The notes below the pieces were generated by a model. It did not search any database. It worked only from the letters and a program-made list of their open reading frames with translations, and had not been told where the DNA came from. A stretch of 48,317 bases of DNA from an uncultured Robinsoniella sp. (GTDB lineage Bacteria; Bacillota; Clostridia; Lachnospirales; Lachnospiraceae): NCBI GenBank assembly GCA_900539655.1, contig UQCR01000044.1, positions 1-48,317 of the forward strand, given 5' to 3'. This document shows positions 35,745 through 42,398 of the stretch, in pieces. Numbering within the stretch: position 1 is the stretch's first letter; each line of letters starts with the position of its first letter. The translations under genes and the position numbers were made by a program.

Positions 35745-36660
35745 TTGTAATTCCTCCCATAAGTGACAGATAATATTTTTCCAGATCAATTCCCTGGGTC
35801 TGCATGGAAAAAAGCTGAATCTGGTTACCGATCAGCAGGGAAGACAGAGCGGAACCCTGATCCATACACCCAAACAGATGGATGATACCGCCAGGAAGCA
35901 CATCATAATCTGTACAGTTAAGACGCTGTTCAATCAGAGCCGATGCCTTATCCGGTTTATCCACACAAATCTCCAGATAGACACGGCATTTTTTGGACAG
36001 CTCCTTTGCCGAAATCTGTTCAATCATAACGCCTTTCTCAATAAAGCCATACCGGGTGACCAGGTTCTCAAGCTCAGAAAGGATATGGCTGGAAATTAAA
36101 ATAGTAATTTTCTGCTGCTGATTTAACTGCAGCAAAAGATTGCGGAGTTCTACAATCCCTTCCGGGTCTAATCCATTAATCGGTTCATCCAGAATTAAAA
36201 AGGAAGGGTGGCACATAAGAGCCAGAGCAAGGCCCAGACGTTGTTTCATGCCAAGAGAGAAGTCTTTAAACTTTTTCTTCCCGCAGTCATCAAGATGAAC
36301 CAGAGCCAGAGCATCCTTCATATATTGCTTTCCGGTAATGCCGCGCTGTATGCGGTAGTATTCTAAATTCTGTAATGCCGTGAAATCAGGAAAAAATCCA
36401 GGCGTCTCAATCATACATCCCATATTGTGTCTGGCGATGTTCAGTTCTTTGGCAGTATCTTTCCCAAACAGGCTTAAACTACCAAAAGTCGGCGCTGTCT
36501 GCCCGGCTATCAGTTTAAGCAGAGTTGTCTTACCGGCACCGTTGTTGCCTGCAAGTCCATAGATATCACCGGATTGTATGGCCATATCCGTTGGAGCCAG
36601 TGCAGTAAAATCCCCATATTTTTTACAGAGCCCTCTGGCTGTAAACAGGTTGTCATTCAT
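35737..36660 (-). CDS. ABC transporter ATP-binding protein, BcrA-like
   Basis: ATPase of 307 residues. Walker A is GNNGAGKTTLLKL (near 38-50), the signature is FSLGMKQRLGLALA (near 135), Walker B with catalytic Glu is FLILDEPINGLDPEG (near 155), and the switch His is in SSHILSEL (near 193). The C-terminal ~85 residues form the extension typical of exporters of the bacitracin/lantibiotic self-protection and drug-export group. It is coupled to the permease by an 8-bp overlap. A -10 box and a 10-bp direct repeat lie in the 124-bp gap upstream, so it may have its own regulated promoter. Confidence 0.93.
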   Translation of the reverse strand: MNDNLFTARGLCKKYGDFTALAPTDMAIQSGDIYGLAGNNGAGKTTLLKLIAGQTAPTFGSLSLFGKDTAKELNIARHNMGCMIETPGFFPDFTALQNLEYYRIQRGITGKQYMKDALALVHLDDCGKKKFKDFSLGMKQRLGLALALMCHPSFLILDEPINGLDPEGIVELRNLLLQLNQQQKITILISSHILSELENLVTRYGFIEKGVMIEQISAKELSKKCRVYLEICVDKPDKASALIEQRLNCTDYDVLPGGIIHLFGCMDQGSALSSLLIGNQIQLFSMQTQGIDLEKYYLSLMGGITND

Positions 36661-36692
36661 TATTATTTGTCCTTTCCAAAAGTGATATCTGT

Positions 36693-36740
36693 ATTATATA
36701 GGATTAAAATCAAATAAGCTCTTAAGCAAACTTAAAGAAA
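36693..36740 (-). promoter_or_regulatory. Candidate promoter with 10-bp direct repeat for the response regulator
   Basis: On the plus strand CTTAAGCAAA (36721-36730) is followed directly by CTTAAAGAAA (36731-36740), seven of ten bases identical in a 10-bp period, the spacing recognised by OmpR-family dimers. On the minus strand a TATAAT box (36698-36693) lies 22 bp further toward the ATPase gene, with no good -35. That is the layout of an activated promoter, with the regulator bound over the -35 region. Confidence 0.5.
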
Positions 36741-36784
36741 TCATAAAGATGTTCAGGAAGGCAGGTTGAATATTAAGACACGGC

Positions 36785-37468
36785 CTATGCCATCTTAAAG
36801 CCTATTCCCCATACGGTCTTAATATACTCTTCGTCACCGCGTATTTTCCCGATTTTAGAACGTATATTGCTGATATGGACGTTGATGGTATTATCCTCTC
36901 CAAGATAATTTCCATGCCATACTTCCTGGTAGAGTGCGTTTTTGGAATATACCCGGGACGGGTTTTTCACAAGAAGCAGGAGGATATCGAATTCATATAT
37001 GGTAAGGTGCAGCGGCATTTGCCCAATGACAGCGCTTCTGGCATCGCCGTCGATCTTAAGGTCTTTGTATACATAGACAGTTTCATGAACCGGAGGCAAA
37101 GAATAGGTTTTGTATCTTCGAAGCTGAGCTTCCACCCGGGCAAGAATTTCATCTCTCGCAAAGGGCTTCGTCATATAATCATCCGCACCAGATTTTAAAA
37201 GGTGGACCTTGTCATCTAAAGAGGTTTTGGCTGTGAGTACAATAACGGGTACATTGGATTTTTCTCTTATATGTTCAAGCAGCTCCTCACCAGGGATTCC
37301 GGGAAGCATTAAATCTATAATAACCAGATCATAGCTGCTTAATGAGAGGCAGAGTCTGGCTTCGGTACCGGAATAGGCAGATGTGGTTTCGTAGCCCTTC
37401 TTCTCAAGAATTTTTGATAAGAGCTGGTTGATATCATTGTCGTCCTCAACGATTAAAATTTTTTCCAT
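36785..37468 (-). CDS. OmpR/PhoB-family response regulator
   Basis: Transcription factor of 227 residues. The receiver domain has the acidic pair EDD (9-10), phospho-acceptor Asp near residue 52 (IIDLMLPG), the switch Thr (VLTAKTS) and Lys (MTKPF). The C-terminal winged helix (about 130-225) ends with ...EEYIKTVWGIGFKM, typical of VanR/BceR-like members. It starts 19 bp after the MerR gene stop and is followed by the ABC, kinase and HExxH genes on the same strand, so it is the regulator of that set. AGAAGG lies upstream of the ATG. Confidence 0.94.
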   Translation of the reverse strand: MEKILIVEDDNDINQLLSKILEKKGYETTSAYSGTEARLCLSLSSYDLVIIDLMLPGIPGEELLEHIREKSNVPVIVLTAKTSLDDKVHLLKSGADDYMTKPFARDEILARVEAQLRRYKTYSLPPVHETVYVYKDLKIDGDARSAVIGQMPLHLTIYEFDILLLLVKNPSRVYSKNALYQEVWHGNYLGEDNTINVHISNIRSKIGKIRGDEEYIKTVWGIGFKMA

Positions 37469-37487
37469 ATTGGGGAGTCCTTCTTTC

Positions 37488-38342
37488 CTATATTTTTTTA
37501 GAGTAACAGCTATATGTAGATTTGTGTATTTGTATGGAAATCTTGGTTATATATTCTGCTTCATTTTTTTCCGCGATTTCATCTATAATACCTTCTTTAT
37601 AGGAATAATCACAGATCTCATAGCCGCTTTCTTCAATAAAATCCAGCAGCTGCTGATAGGCGCTGTCAGCATTATAGTAATTTCCTTTTAGATAAGTAAC
37701 CGCATATAATCCCGCAGGTTTAAGAAACAGTTGTGGAAGAGACGGTTTTGTAAGTACCTTAGTGAAAAAATATGCATAAGTATCAAAGGCCTTGCCCAAA
37801 AGGCTTTCCTTATCGATCATAGCACCAAAGGGGTGCCCCACGTTCAGCTGGTTCTGAAAACAGAAAGACAGGTGTTCATACAGTGTCTGTATGACAAGGT
37901 CATGGCTGCTGCTGTGAATTGGGCGGCTCAGTATCAGATATTCTTCCGGACAATCCATAAATATGACTTTCCCCGGTTCAATTTGCCGGCTGGAAGTTAC
38001 CAGTTCCATTTTCGTCTGAATCAGCTGGCTGATCCGCTCCAGATGCCGGATTTCCTGGGAAACTTTCTTCTGTTGTTCTGTGAGAAGCTCCATCAGGCCT
38101 GCCGGATTGCGGGAGTCCAGATAGGATTTGATCTCTTTTAGCGGCATTCCGATTTCCTTGAGTGCCGTTATGACGGCAAACACATCGCATTGCTGCTCAG
38201 AATAAAACCGGTATCCCCTTGCATCTGTTTTTACCGGTGAAAACAGACCGATTTCCTCATAGTGGATCAGTGTTCGTTTATTTGTACCGCATAATTTGGC
38301 AAAAGCCCCGGTATTTATACATGGATTTGAATTTTTTTGCAT
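37488..38342 (-). CDS. MerR-family regulator with GyrI-like effector domain
   Basis: Regulator of 284 residues. An N-terminal MerR winged helix (TGAFAKLCGTNKRTLIHYEEIGLFSP; GYRFY) is followed by a long coiled dimerisation helix (~80-120) and a GyrI/BmrR-like ligand-binding domain (~125-275), the class that senses drugs or other small hydrophobic molecules. Its start faces the aminotransferase gene across 140 bp, which hold a typical MerR operator in a 19-bp promoter spacer. Regulation of the divergent aminotransferase operon is therefore likely; effects on the co-directional response-regulator operon downstream are possible because only 19 bp separate them. Confidence 0.92.
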   Translation of the reverse strand: MQKNSNPCINTGAFAKLCGTNKRTLIHYEEIGLFSPVKTDARGYRFYSEQQCDVFAVITALKEIGMPLKEIKSYLDSRNPAGLMELLTEQQKKVSQEIRHLERISQLIQTKMELVTSSRQIEPGKVIFMDCPEEYLILSRPIHSSSHDLVIQTLYEHLSFCFQNQLNVGHPFGAMIDKESLLGKAFDTYAYFFTKVLTKPSLPQLFLKPAGLYAVTYLKGNYYNADSAYQQLLDFIEESGYEICDYSYKEGIIDEIAEKNEAEYITKISIQIHKSTYSCYSKKI

Positions 38343-38359
38343 AATTATACAATCTCCTC

Positions 38360-38390
38360 TTGACTATACCGTTACGGTATACCTTATTAT
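38360..38390 (+). promoter_or_regulatory. MerR-type promoter with 19-bp spacer and palindromic operator
   Basis: TTGACT (38360-38365) and TATTAT (38385-38390) are 19 bp apart, the elongated spacing that MerR-family activators correct. The spacer contains TATACCGT-T-ACGGTATA (38365-38381), a perfect 17-bp palindrome around one central base. It reads toward the aminotransferase gene. A second, ordinary promoter may lie at 38418-38446 (TTGAGA, 17 bp, TTATAG), and could give basal expression. Confidence 0.85.
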
Positions 38391-38482
38391 AAATCTACTA
38401 ATGAAATAGGTCAACTATTGAGATGTGAAATATAAACTTGTTATAGAAAAAGTGAAATAAGCGATTATGAAGGAGAACAATT

Positions 38483-39682
38483 ATGCCCAAATTAAGCGAC
38501 CGCGTAGGTACATTTACAGACTCTGTGATCCGCAGAATGACCAGAATCAGTGATGAATATGATGCAATAAACCTTTCTCAGGGATTTCCGGATTTTGATC
38601 CACCAAAGGAGATCACCGATGCTTTGGCGAAGGCTGCGAAGGAAGGACCTCACCAGTATTCCATTACCTTTGGAGCAGAAAATTTCAGAGAGGCGCTTGC
38701 CAGAAAACACGGAAAGGCAATCGGGCGGACCATTCATCCGGAAACGGAAATTGTAGTAACCTGCGGCGGTACGGAAGCTATGATGGCTGCTATGATGACT
38801 GTCTGCAATCCGGGTGACAAGGTAGTTGTATTCTCGCCTTTTTATGAAAATTATGGTGCAGATGCTATTTTATCCGGAGCAGAGCCAATATATGTTCCAC
38901 TGGTTCCACCGGAATTTCATTTTGATGAAAAGGTTCTGGAAGATGCATTCAGGCAGGGTGTGAAGGCGATTATTGTGTGCAATCCCTCAAATCCATGCGG
39001 AAAAGTGTTTACCAGAGATGAGCTGCTCACTATAGGCAGGCTCGCTGAGAAATACGATGCATTTATCATTACCGATGAGGTATATGAACATATTATTTAC
39101 AAACCTTATGTGCATGTGCCAATGGCTGGTCTTCCGGGGATGTATGAAAGAACCATAACCTGCAGCTCCCTTTCCAAGACCTACTCCATTACCGGATGGA
39201 GGCTGGGATATCTGATTGGACCAGAAGAGGTAATCGAAAATGCGAAAAAAGTCCATGACTTCCTTACAGTGGGAGCGGCAGCTCCGCTACAGGAAGCAGC
39301 CACAGCAGGATTGAATTTCGGTCCGGAGTATTATGAACATATGCAGCAAATGTATACCGAAAAGAAAGAATATTTCTTAAAAGGGCTGGATGAACTGGGA
39401 ATATCCCATACCGTTCCGCAGGGGTCCTACTTTGTTCTGGTTGATATCTCCAGGTATCTGGAAAATGAAATGTTTGCAGGATATACCGATATGGATTTTT
39501 GTGAATGGATGATTAAAAATGTTGGTGTGGCAGCTGTTCCAGGCTCCAGTTTTTTCAAAGAAAATGTGAATCATCTGATCCGTCTGCACTTTGCAAGGGA
39601 AAAAGCTACCCTCAAAGAAGCTCTGCACAGACTGGGAAAAATGGAACTCCTTATAACAGAAGGGAAAACCCAGGCAAAATAG
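38483..39682 (+). CDS. PLP-dependent aminotransferase, class I/II
   Basis: Fold-type I aminotransferase of 399 residues, in the aspartate/kynurenine-type group. Visible marks are LSQGFPDFDPP near residue 33, the CGGTEA turn that binds cofactor phosphate, CNPSNPCGKVF with the conserved Asn, ITDEVYEHI, the Schiff-base Lys in SSLSKTYSITGWRLGY, and the carboxylate-binding Arg in NHLIRLHFA. GAAGGAG lies before the ATG. It is the first gene behind the MerR-type promoter. The amino acid used is unknown; the next gene, a GldA-like dehydrogenase, could reduce the oxo product to a hydroxy compound. Confidence 0.92.
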   Translation: MPKLSDRVGTFTDSVIRRMTRISDEYDAINLSQGFPDFDPPKEITDALAKAAKEGPHQYSITFGAENFREALARKHGKAIGRTIHPETEIVVTCGGTEAMMAAMMTVCNPGDKVVVFSPFYENYGADAILSGAEPIYVPLVPPEFHFDEKVLEDAFRQGVKAIIVCNPSNPCGKVFTRDELLTIGRLAEKYDAFIITDEVYEHIIYKPYVHVPMAGLPGMYERTITCSSLSKTYSITGWRLGYLIGPEEVIENAKKVHDFLTVGAAAPLQEAATAGLNFGPEYYEHMQQMYTEKKEYFLKGLDELGISHTVPQGSYFVLVDISRYLENEMFAGYTDMDFCEWMIKNVGVAAVPGSSFFKENVNHLIRLHFAREKATLKEALHRLGKMELLITEGKTQAK

Positions 39683-39696
39683 GAAATTGTATTATA

Positions 39697-39718
39697 AAAT
39701 ACGCCCCGGTGCGTATTT
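39697..39718 (+). other. Stem-loop between aminotransferase and dehydrogenase genes
   Basis: AAATACGC (39697-39704) pairs with GCGTATTT (39711-39718) around a 6-nt loop. No T run follows, so a processing or mRNA-stability element is more likely than a terminator. Confidence 0.45.
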
Positions 39719-39754
39719 GGAACTTACATCTAATCACGTTCAGGAGAAAAGAAA

Positions 39755-40843
39755 ATGTCAGAATATACGGTATCATTTACAAATTATACAATTGGTGCAG
39801 ATGCATACCAGTCTTTTGGTAAGGTTTGCCAGAAACTGGGAAAGCGTTTTGTGTTAATTGGCGGCAAGACGGCTTTCAGTAAAGGAAAAGAAAAGCTGAT
39901 GGCGTCTATACAGGAGTCGGATCTGGTAATGGCCGCATGTATAGAGGCTGGAAATGACTGTACCTATAGCAGAATACATGAGCTGTCAGAACAGATTGGA
40001 AAATTAGGAGCAGACTTCATCGCGGGTATGGGAGGCGGTAAGGCGCTGGATACTGCAAAAGGAGTTGCATGTGACCTGCAGATACCGGTGGTGACACTGC
40101 CCACAATAGCGGCTACCTGCGCGGCAGCAACGGCTTTATCGGTAGTTTACCGTGAAGATGGTTCTTTCGAGAGCTTCTACTATTTTGAAAAGCCGGCGGT
40201 CCATGCTTTTATTGATACACAGATTATTGCAGAAGCGCCGGACTGCTACCTGAGGGCAGGAATGGGTGACACAATTGCCAAACATTTTGAATGCCACCTG
40301 TCAGCAAGAGGAGATGAACTTGGCCACAGTTCGTATATGGGAAGGGAAATCAGCAATCTGTGTTATGAGCCGGTATTAACTTACGGGCAGCAGGCAATGG
40401 AGGATTGCAGGAAACATCAGGTCACCGGTGCTCTAACCCAGGTTGTCCTGGCAAATGTAGTAAGCACCGGTATGGTATCGCTTATGGTCCATGATGATTA
40501 TAACGGTGCAATTGCTCATTCCGTATTCTACGGACTGGCAATTCTGCCTGGGTTTGAAGAAAAAAACCTGCATGGGGATGTAGTTGCCTATGGCGTACTG
40601 GTTCAACTGGCGGTGGACGGACAGTTGGAAGAAATGAAACGGCTGTATCGTTTTTTGAAGAACCTGTCCATGCCGGTAAAGCTGTCTGATATGGGAATTA
40701 AAAATGACCGTGGAGGATTGACTGCGGTATTAAAAGAAATTGTACAGGGACCGGATCTTAAGCATATGCCGTATCAGGTGTCTGAAGATATGATATTTGA
40801 GGGAATGCAGCACGTCGAGCATTTAAGCGCAGAGAATAAATGA
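39755..40843 (+). CDS. GldA-like metal-dependent alcohol dehydrogenase
   Basis: NAD-dependent dehydrogenase of 362 residues in the glycerol dehydrogenase branch of the iron-containing alcohol dehydrogenase fold. The nucleotide motif is GMGGGKALDTAK (near 99-110), followed by PTIAATCAAATALSVVY. The expected metal ligands are visible: Asp in LRAGMGDTIAKHFE (near 172), His in AIAHSVFYGL (near 255) and His in EEKNLHGDVVAYG (near 273). True glycerol dehydrogenases have a similar pattern, but the pairing with an aminotransferase and a YjiH-type transporter suggests another hydroxy substrate. It is separated from the aminotransferase by 72 bp and followed by a terminator-like hairpin. Confidence 0.88.
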   Translation: MSEYTVSFTNYTIGADAYQSFGKVCQKLGKRFVLIGGKTAFSKGKEKLMASIQESDLVMAACIEAGNDCTYSRIHELSEQIGKLGADFIAGMGGGKALDTAKGVACDLQIPVVTLPTIAATCAAATALSVVYREDGSFESFYYFEKPAVHAFIDTQIIAEAPDCYLRAGMGDTIAKHFECHLSARGDELGHSSYMGREISNLCYEPVLTYGQQAMEDCRKHQVTGALTQVVLANVVSTGMVSLMVHDDYNGAIAHSVFYGLAILPGFEEKNLHGDVVAYGVLVQLAVDGQLEEMKRLYRFLKNLSMPVKLSDMGIKNDRGGLTAVLKEIVQGPDLKHMPYQVSEDMIFEGMQHVEHLSAENK

Positions 40844-40844
40844 C

Positions 40845-40914
40845 AAAATGCGGATGCAGGTTAAAGCGTGTATGATATTCATTTCCGCCCTCAGCACGCC
40901 TGACTTCGCATTTT
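40845..40914 (+). terminator. Terminator-like long hairpin between dehydrogenase and YjiH genes
   Basis: AAAATGCG (40845-40852) pairs with CGCATTTT (40907-40914), and GCGTG (40866-40870) with CACGC (40895-40899) inside, followed by a T and C-rich tail. It could reduce rather than abolish read-through into the membrane-protein gene 28 bp further on. Confidence 0.5.
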
Positions 40915-40942
40915 TCAAACACATATGGAAAGGAAAAAATAA

Positions 40943-42289
40943 ATGAATACATCAAATGTAAATGCAAAAAATATTATAAAATTTGTCCTGTTCTCTGCTT
41001 TTGGCATTGGCATGTTTTTGATTCCCATACCAAAGGACAATTCCTTTACAACAGGAATTTCGGAACTGCAAAGTGCTGTTAAATCCTGGCTGTCAGCAAT
41101 CCTTCCCTATTTTGTATTGATCCTGATGCTGTCAACCACGGTGGTTTCTACGGTTGATTTTATATGGAAGCCCAGGTGGATACGGGATCATAAGGCATTG
41201 ACCAGAATATTTAAAGTAACACCTTTTTATCTTGTTACAAAAATTCTAAGCCTGATAATCACAGCAATGGTTATATTCAAGGTAGGTCCTGAGCTTATTA
41301 TTTCAGCAGACACCGGAGCAAATATGGTGAGTCTGGCTGGTTCTCTGGTATGTATTGTGCTGGCATTTAGTTTTATTATGCCTTTTCTTACTGATTGCGG
41401 GATTATGGAATTCCTGGGAGTGATAGCAAAACCTGTGGTAAGGCCCCTATTTCGTGTACCGGGCAGGGCCTCTGTGGATTTAATCGCTTCCTGGTTCGGG
41501 GCATCAAATGCAGCGGTGATTCTCACTCGTGAGCAGTATAATGGCGGATATTATACCGGAAGAGAAGCGTCAGTCATTATGACAAACTTCTCGCTGGTTT
41601 CGGTTCCCTTCTGTCTGTTAGTTGCTGAGACGCTGGAGATTACCCAGGTATTTCCAAGTTTTTACTTTGTGATCTGTATCGTGGGAATCTTTCTGGCTTT
41701 TGTACTTACCAGAATCGGCCCTCTTTCTAAGATACCGGATGAGTACAATCCTAAAACAGGAAAACGGATACAGGAAGAAGTGCCATCCCATATTTCTACC
41801 CTGGGCTGGGCGATGGAACAAAGCTGCAAACGTGCTGAAGAATTTGGCGTACATACGGTATTAAGCTCCGGAATGAAAGTACTGACCGGAATGTTTTTTG
41901 ATCTGATTCCAATTGTCATTACCTGGGGAACGGTCAGCCTGATTCTGGTAGAGTATACGCCTATCTTCCAATGGATTTCATATCCAATGGGATGGTATCT
42001 GCAGTTGTTGGGCGTAGAGCATGCGTTTCAGGCAGCGCCTGCCACTTTGGTAGGATTTGTGGACATGTTTATCCCGGCATTGTTGATAAGTTCCATTACG
42101 ACAGTAAAAACCAAGTTTATCATAGGAGTACTCTCTCTGGTACAGATTATTTATCTGACAGAGGTTGGGGCGGTCATCATTAAAAGTAAGGTGCCGATGG
42201 GATTAAAAGAATTGATTATTATCTTTTTGGAAAGAACGGTCATCAGCTTGCCGATTATAGTTTTACTGGCAAATATATTGATTAAGTAA
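40943..42289 (+). CDS. YjiH-family membrane protein with nucleoside-recognition (Gate) domain
   Basis: Integral membrane protein of 448 residues with about ten hydrophobic spans. The Gate-type segment is seen around residues 145-185 (FLTDCGIMEFLGVIAKPVVRPLFRVPGRA...), followed by a conserved stretch ASWFGASNAAVILTREQY. A soluble loop (~260-300) lies before a second membrane half. YjiH proteins are presumed transporters without a proven substrate. As the third gene of the MerR-controlled set, it may move the substrate or product of the aminotransferase and dehydrogenase. AAAGGA lies before the ATG. Confidence 0.85.
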   Translation: MNTSNVNAKNIIKFVLFSAFGIGMFLIPIPKDNSFTTGISELQSAVKSWLSAILPYFVLILMLSTTVVSTVDFIWKPRWIRDHKALTRIFKVTPFYLVTKILSLIITAMVIFKVGPELIISADTGANMVSLAGSLVCIVLAFSFIMPFLTDCGIMEFLGVIAKPVVRPLFRVPGRASVDLIASWFGASNAAVILTREQYNGGYYTGREASVIMTNFSLVSVPFCLLVAETLEITQVFPSFYFVICIVGIFLAFVLTRIGPLSKIPDEYNPKTGKRIQEEVPSHISTLGWAMEQSCKRAEEFGVHTVLSSGMKVLTGMFFDLIPIVITWGTVSLILVEYTPIFQWISYPMGWYLQLLGVEHAFQAAPATLVGFVDMFIPALLISSITTVKTKFIIGVLSLVQIIYLTEVGAVIIKSKVPMGLKELIIIFLERTVISLPIIVLLANILIK

Positions 42290-42329
42290 AGTTATCAAGG
42301 ACTAATACGAGAATACGATGTAAATGAAG

Positions 42330-42366
42330 AGTGGTACGATTACTAACGGATTGTAATCGTACCACT
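42330..42366. terminator. Strong terminator after the YjiH gene
   Basis: AGTGGTACGATTAC (42330-42343) and GTAATCGTACCACT (42353-42366) form a 14-bp perfect stem with a 9-nt loop, followed by seven T. It lies between convergent genes, but the T run serves mainly the plus strand. Confidence 0.92.
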
Positions 42367-42398
42367 TTTTTTAATTTTATAGATATCAGGCTTTCGGT

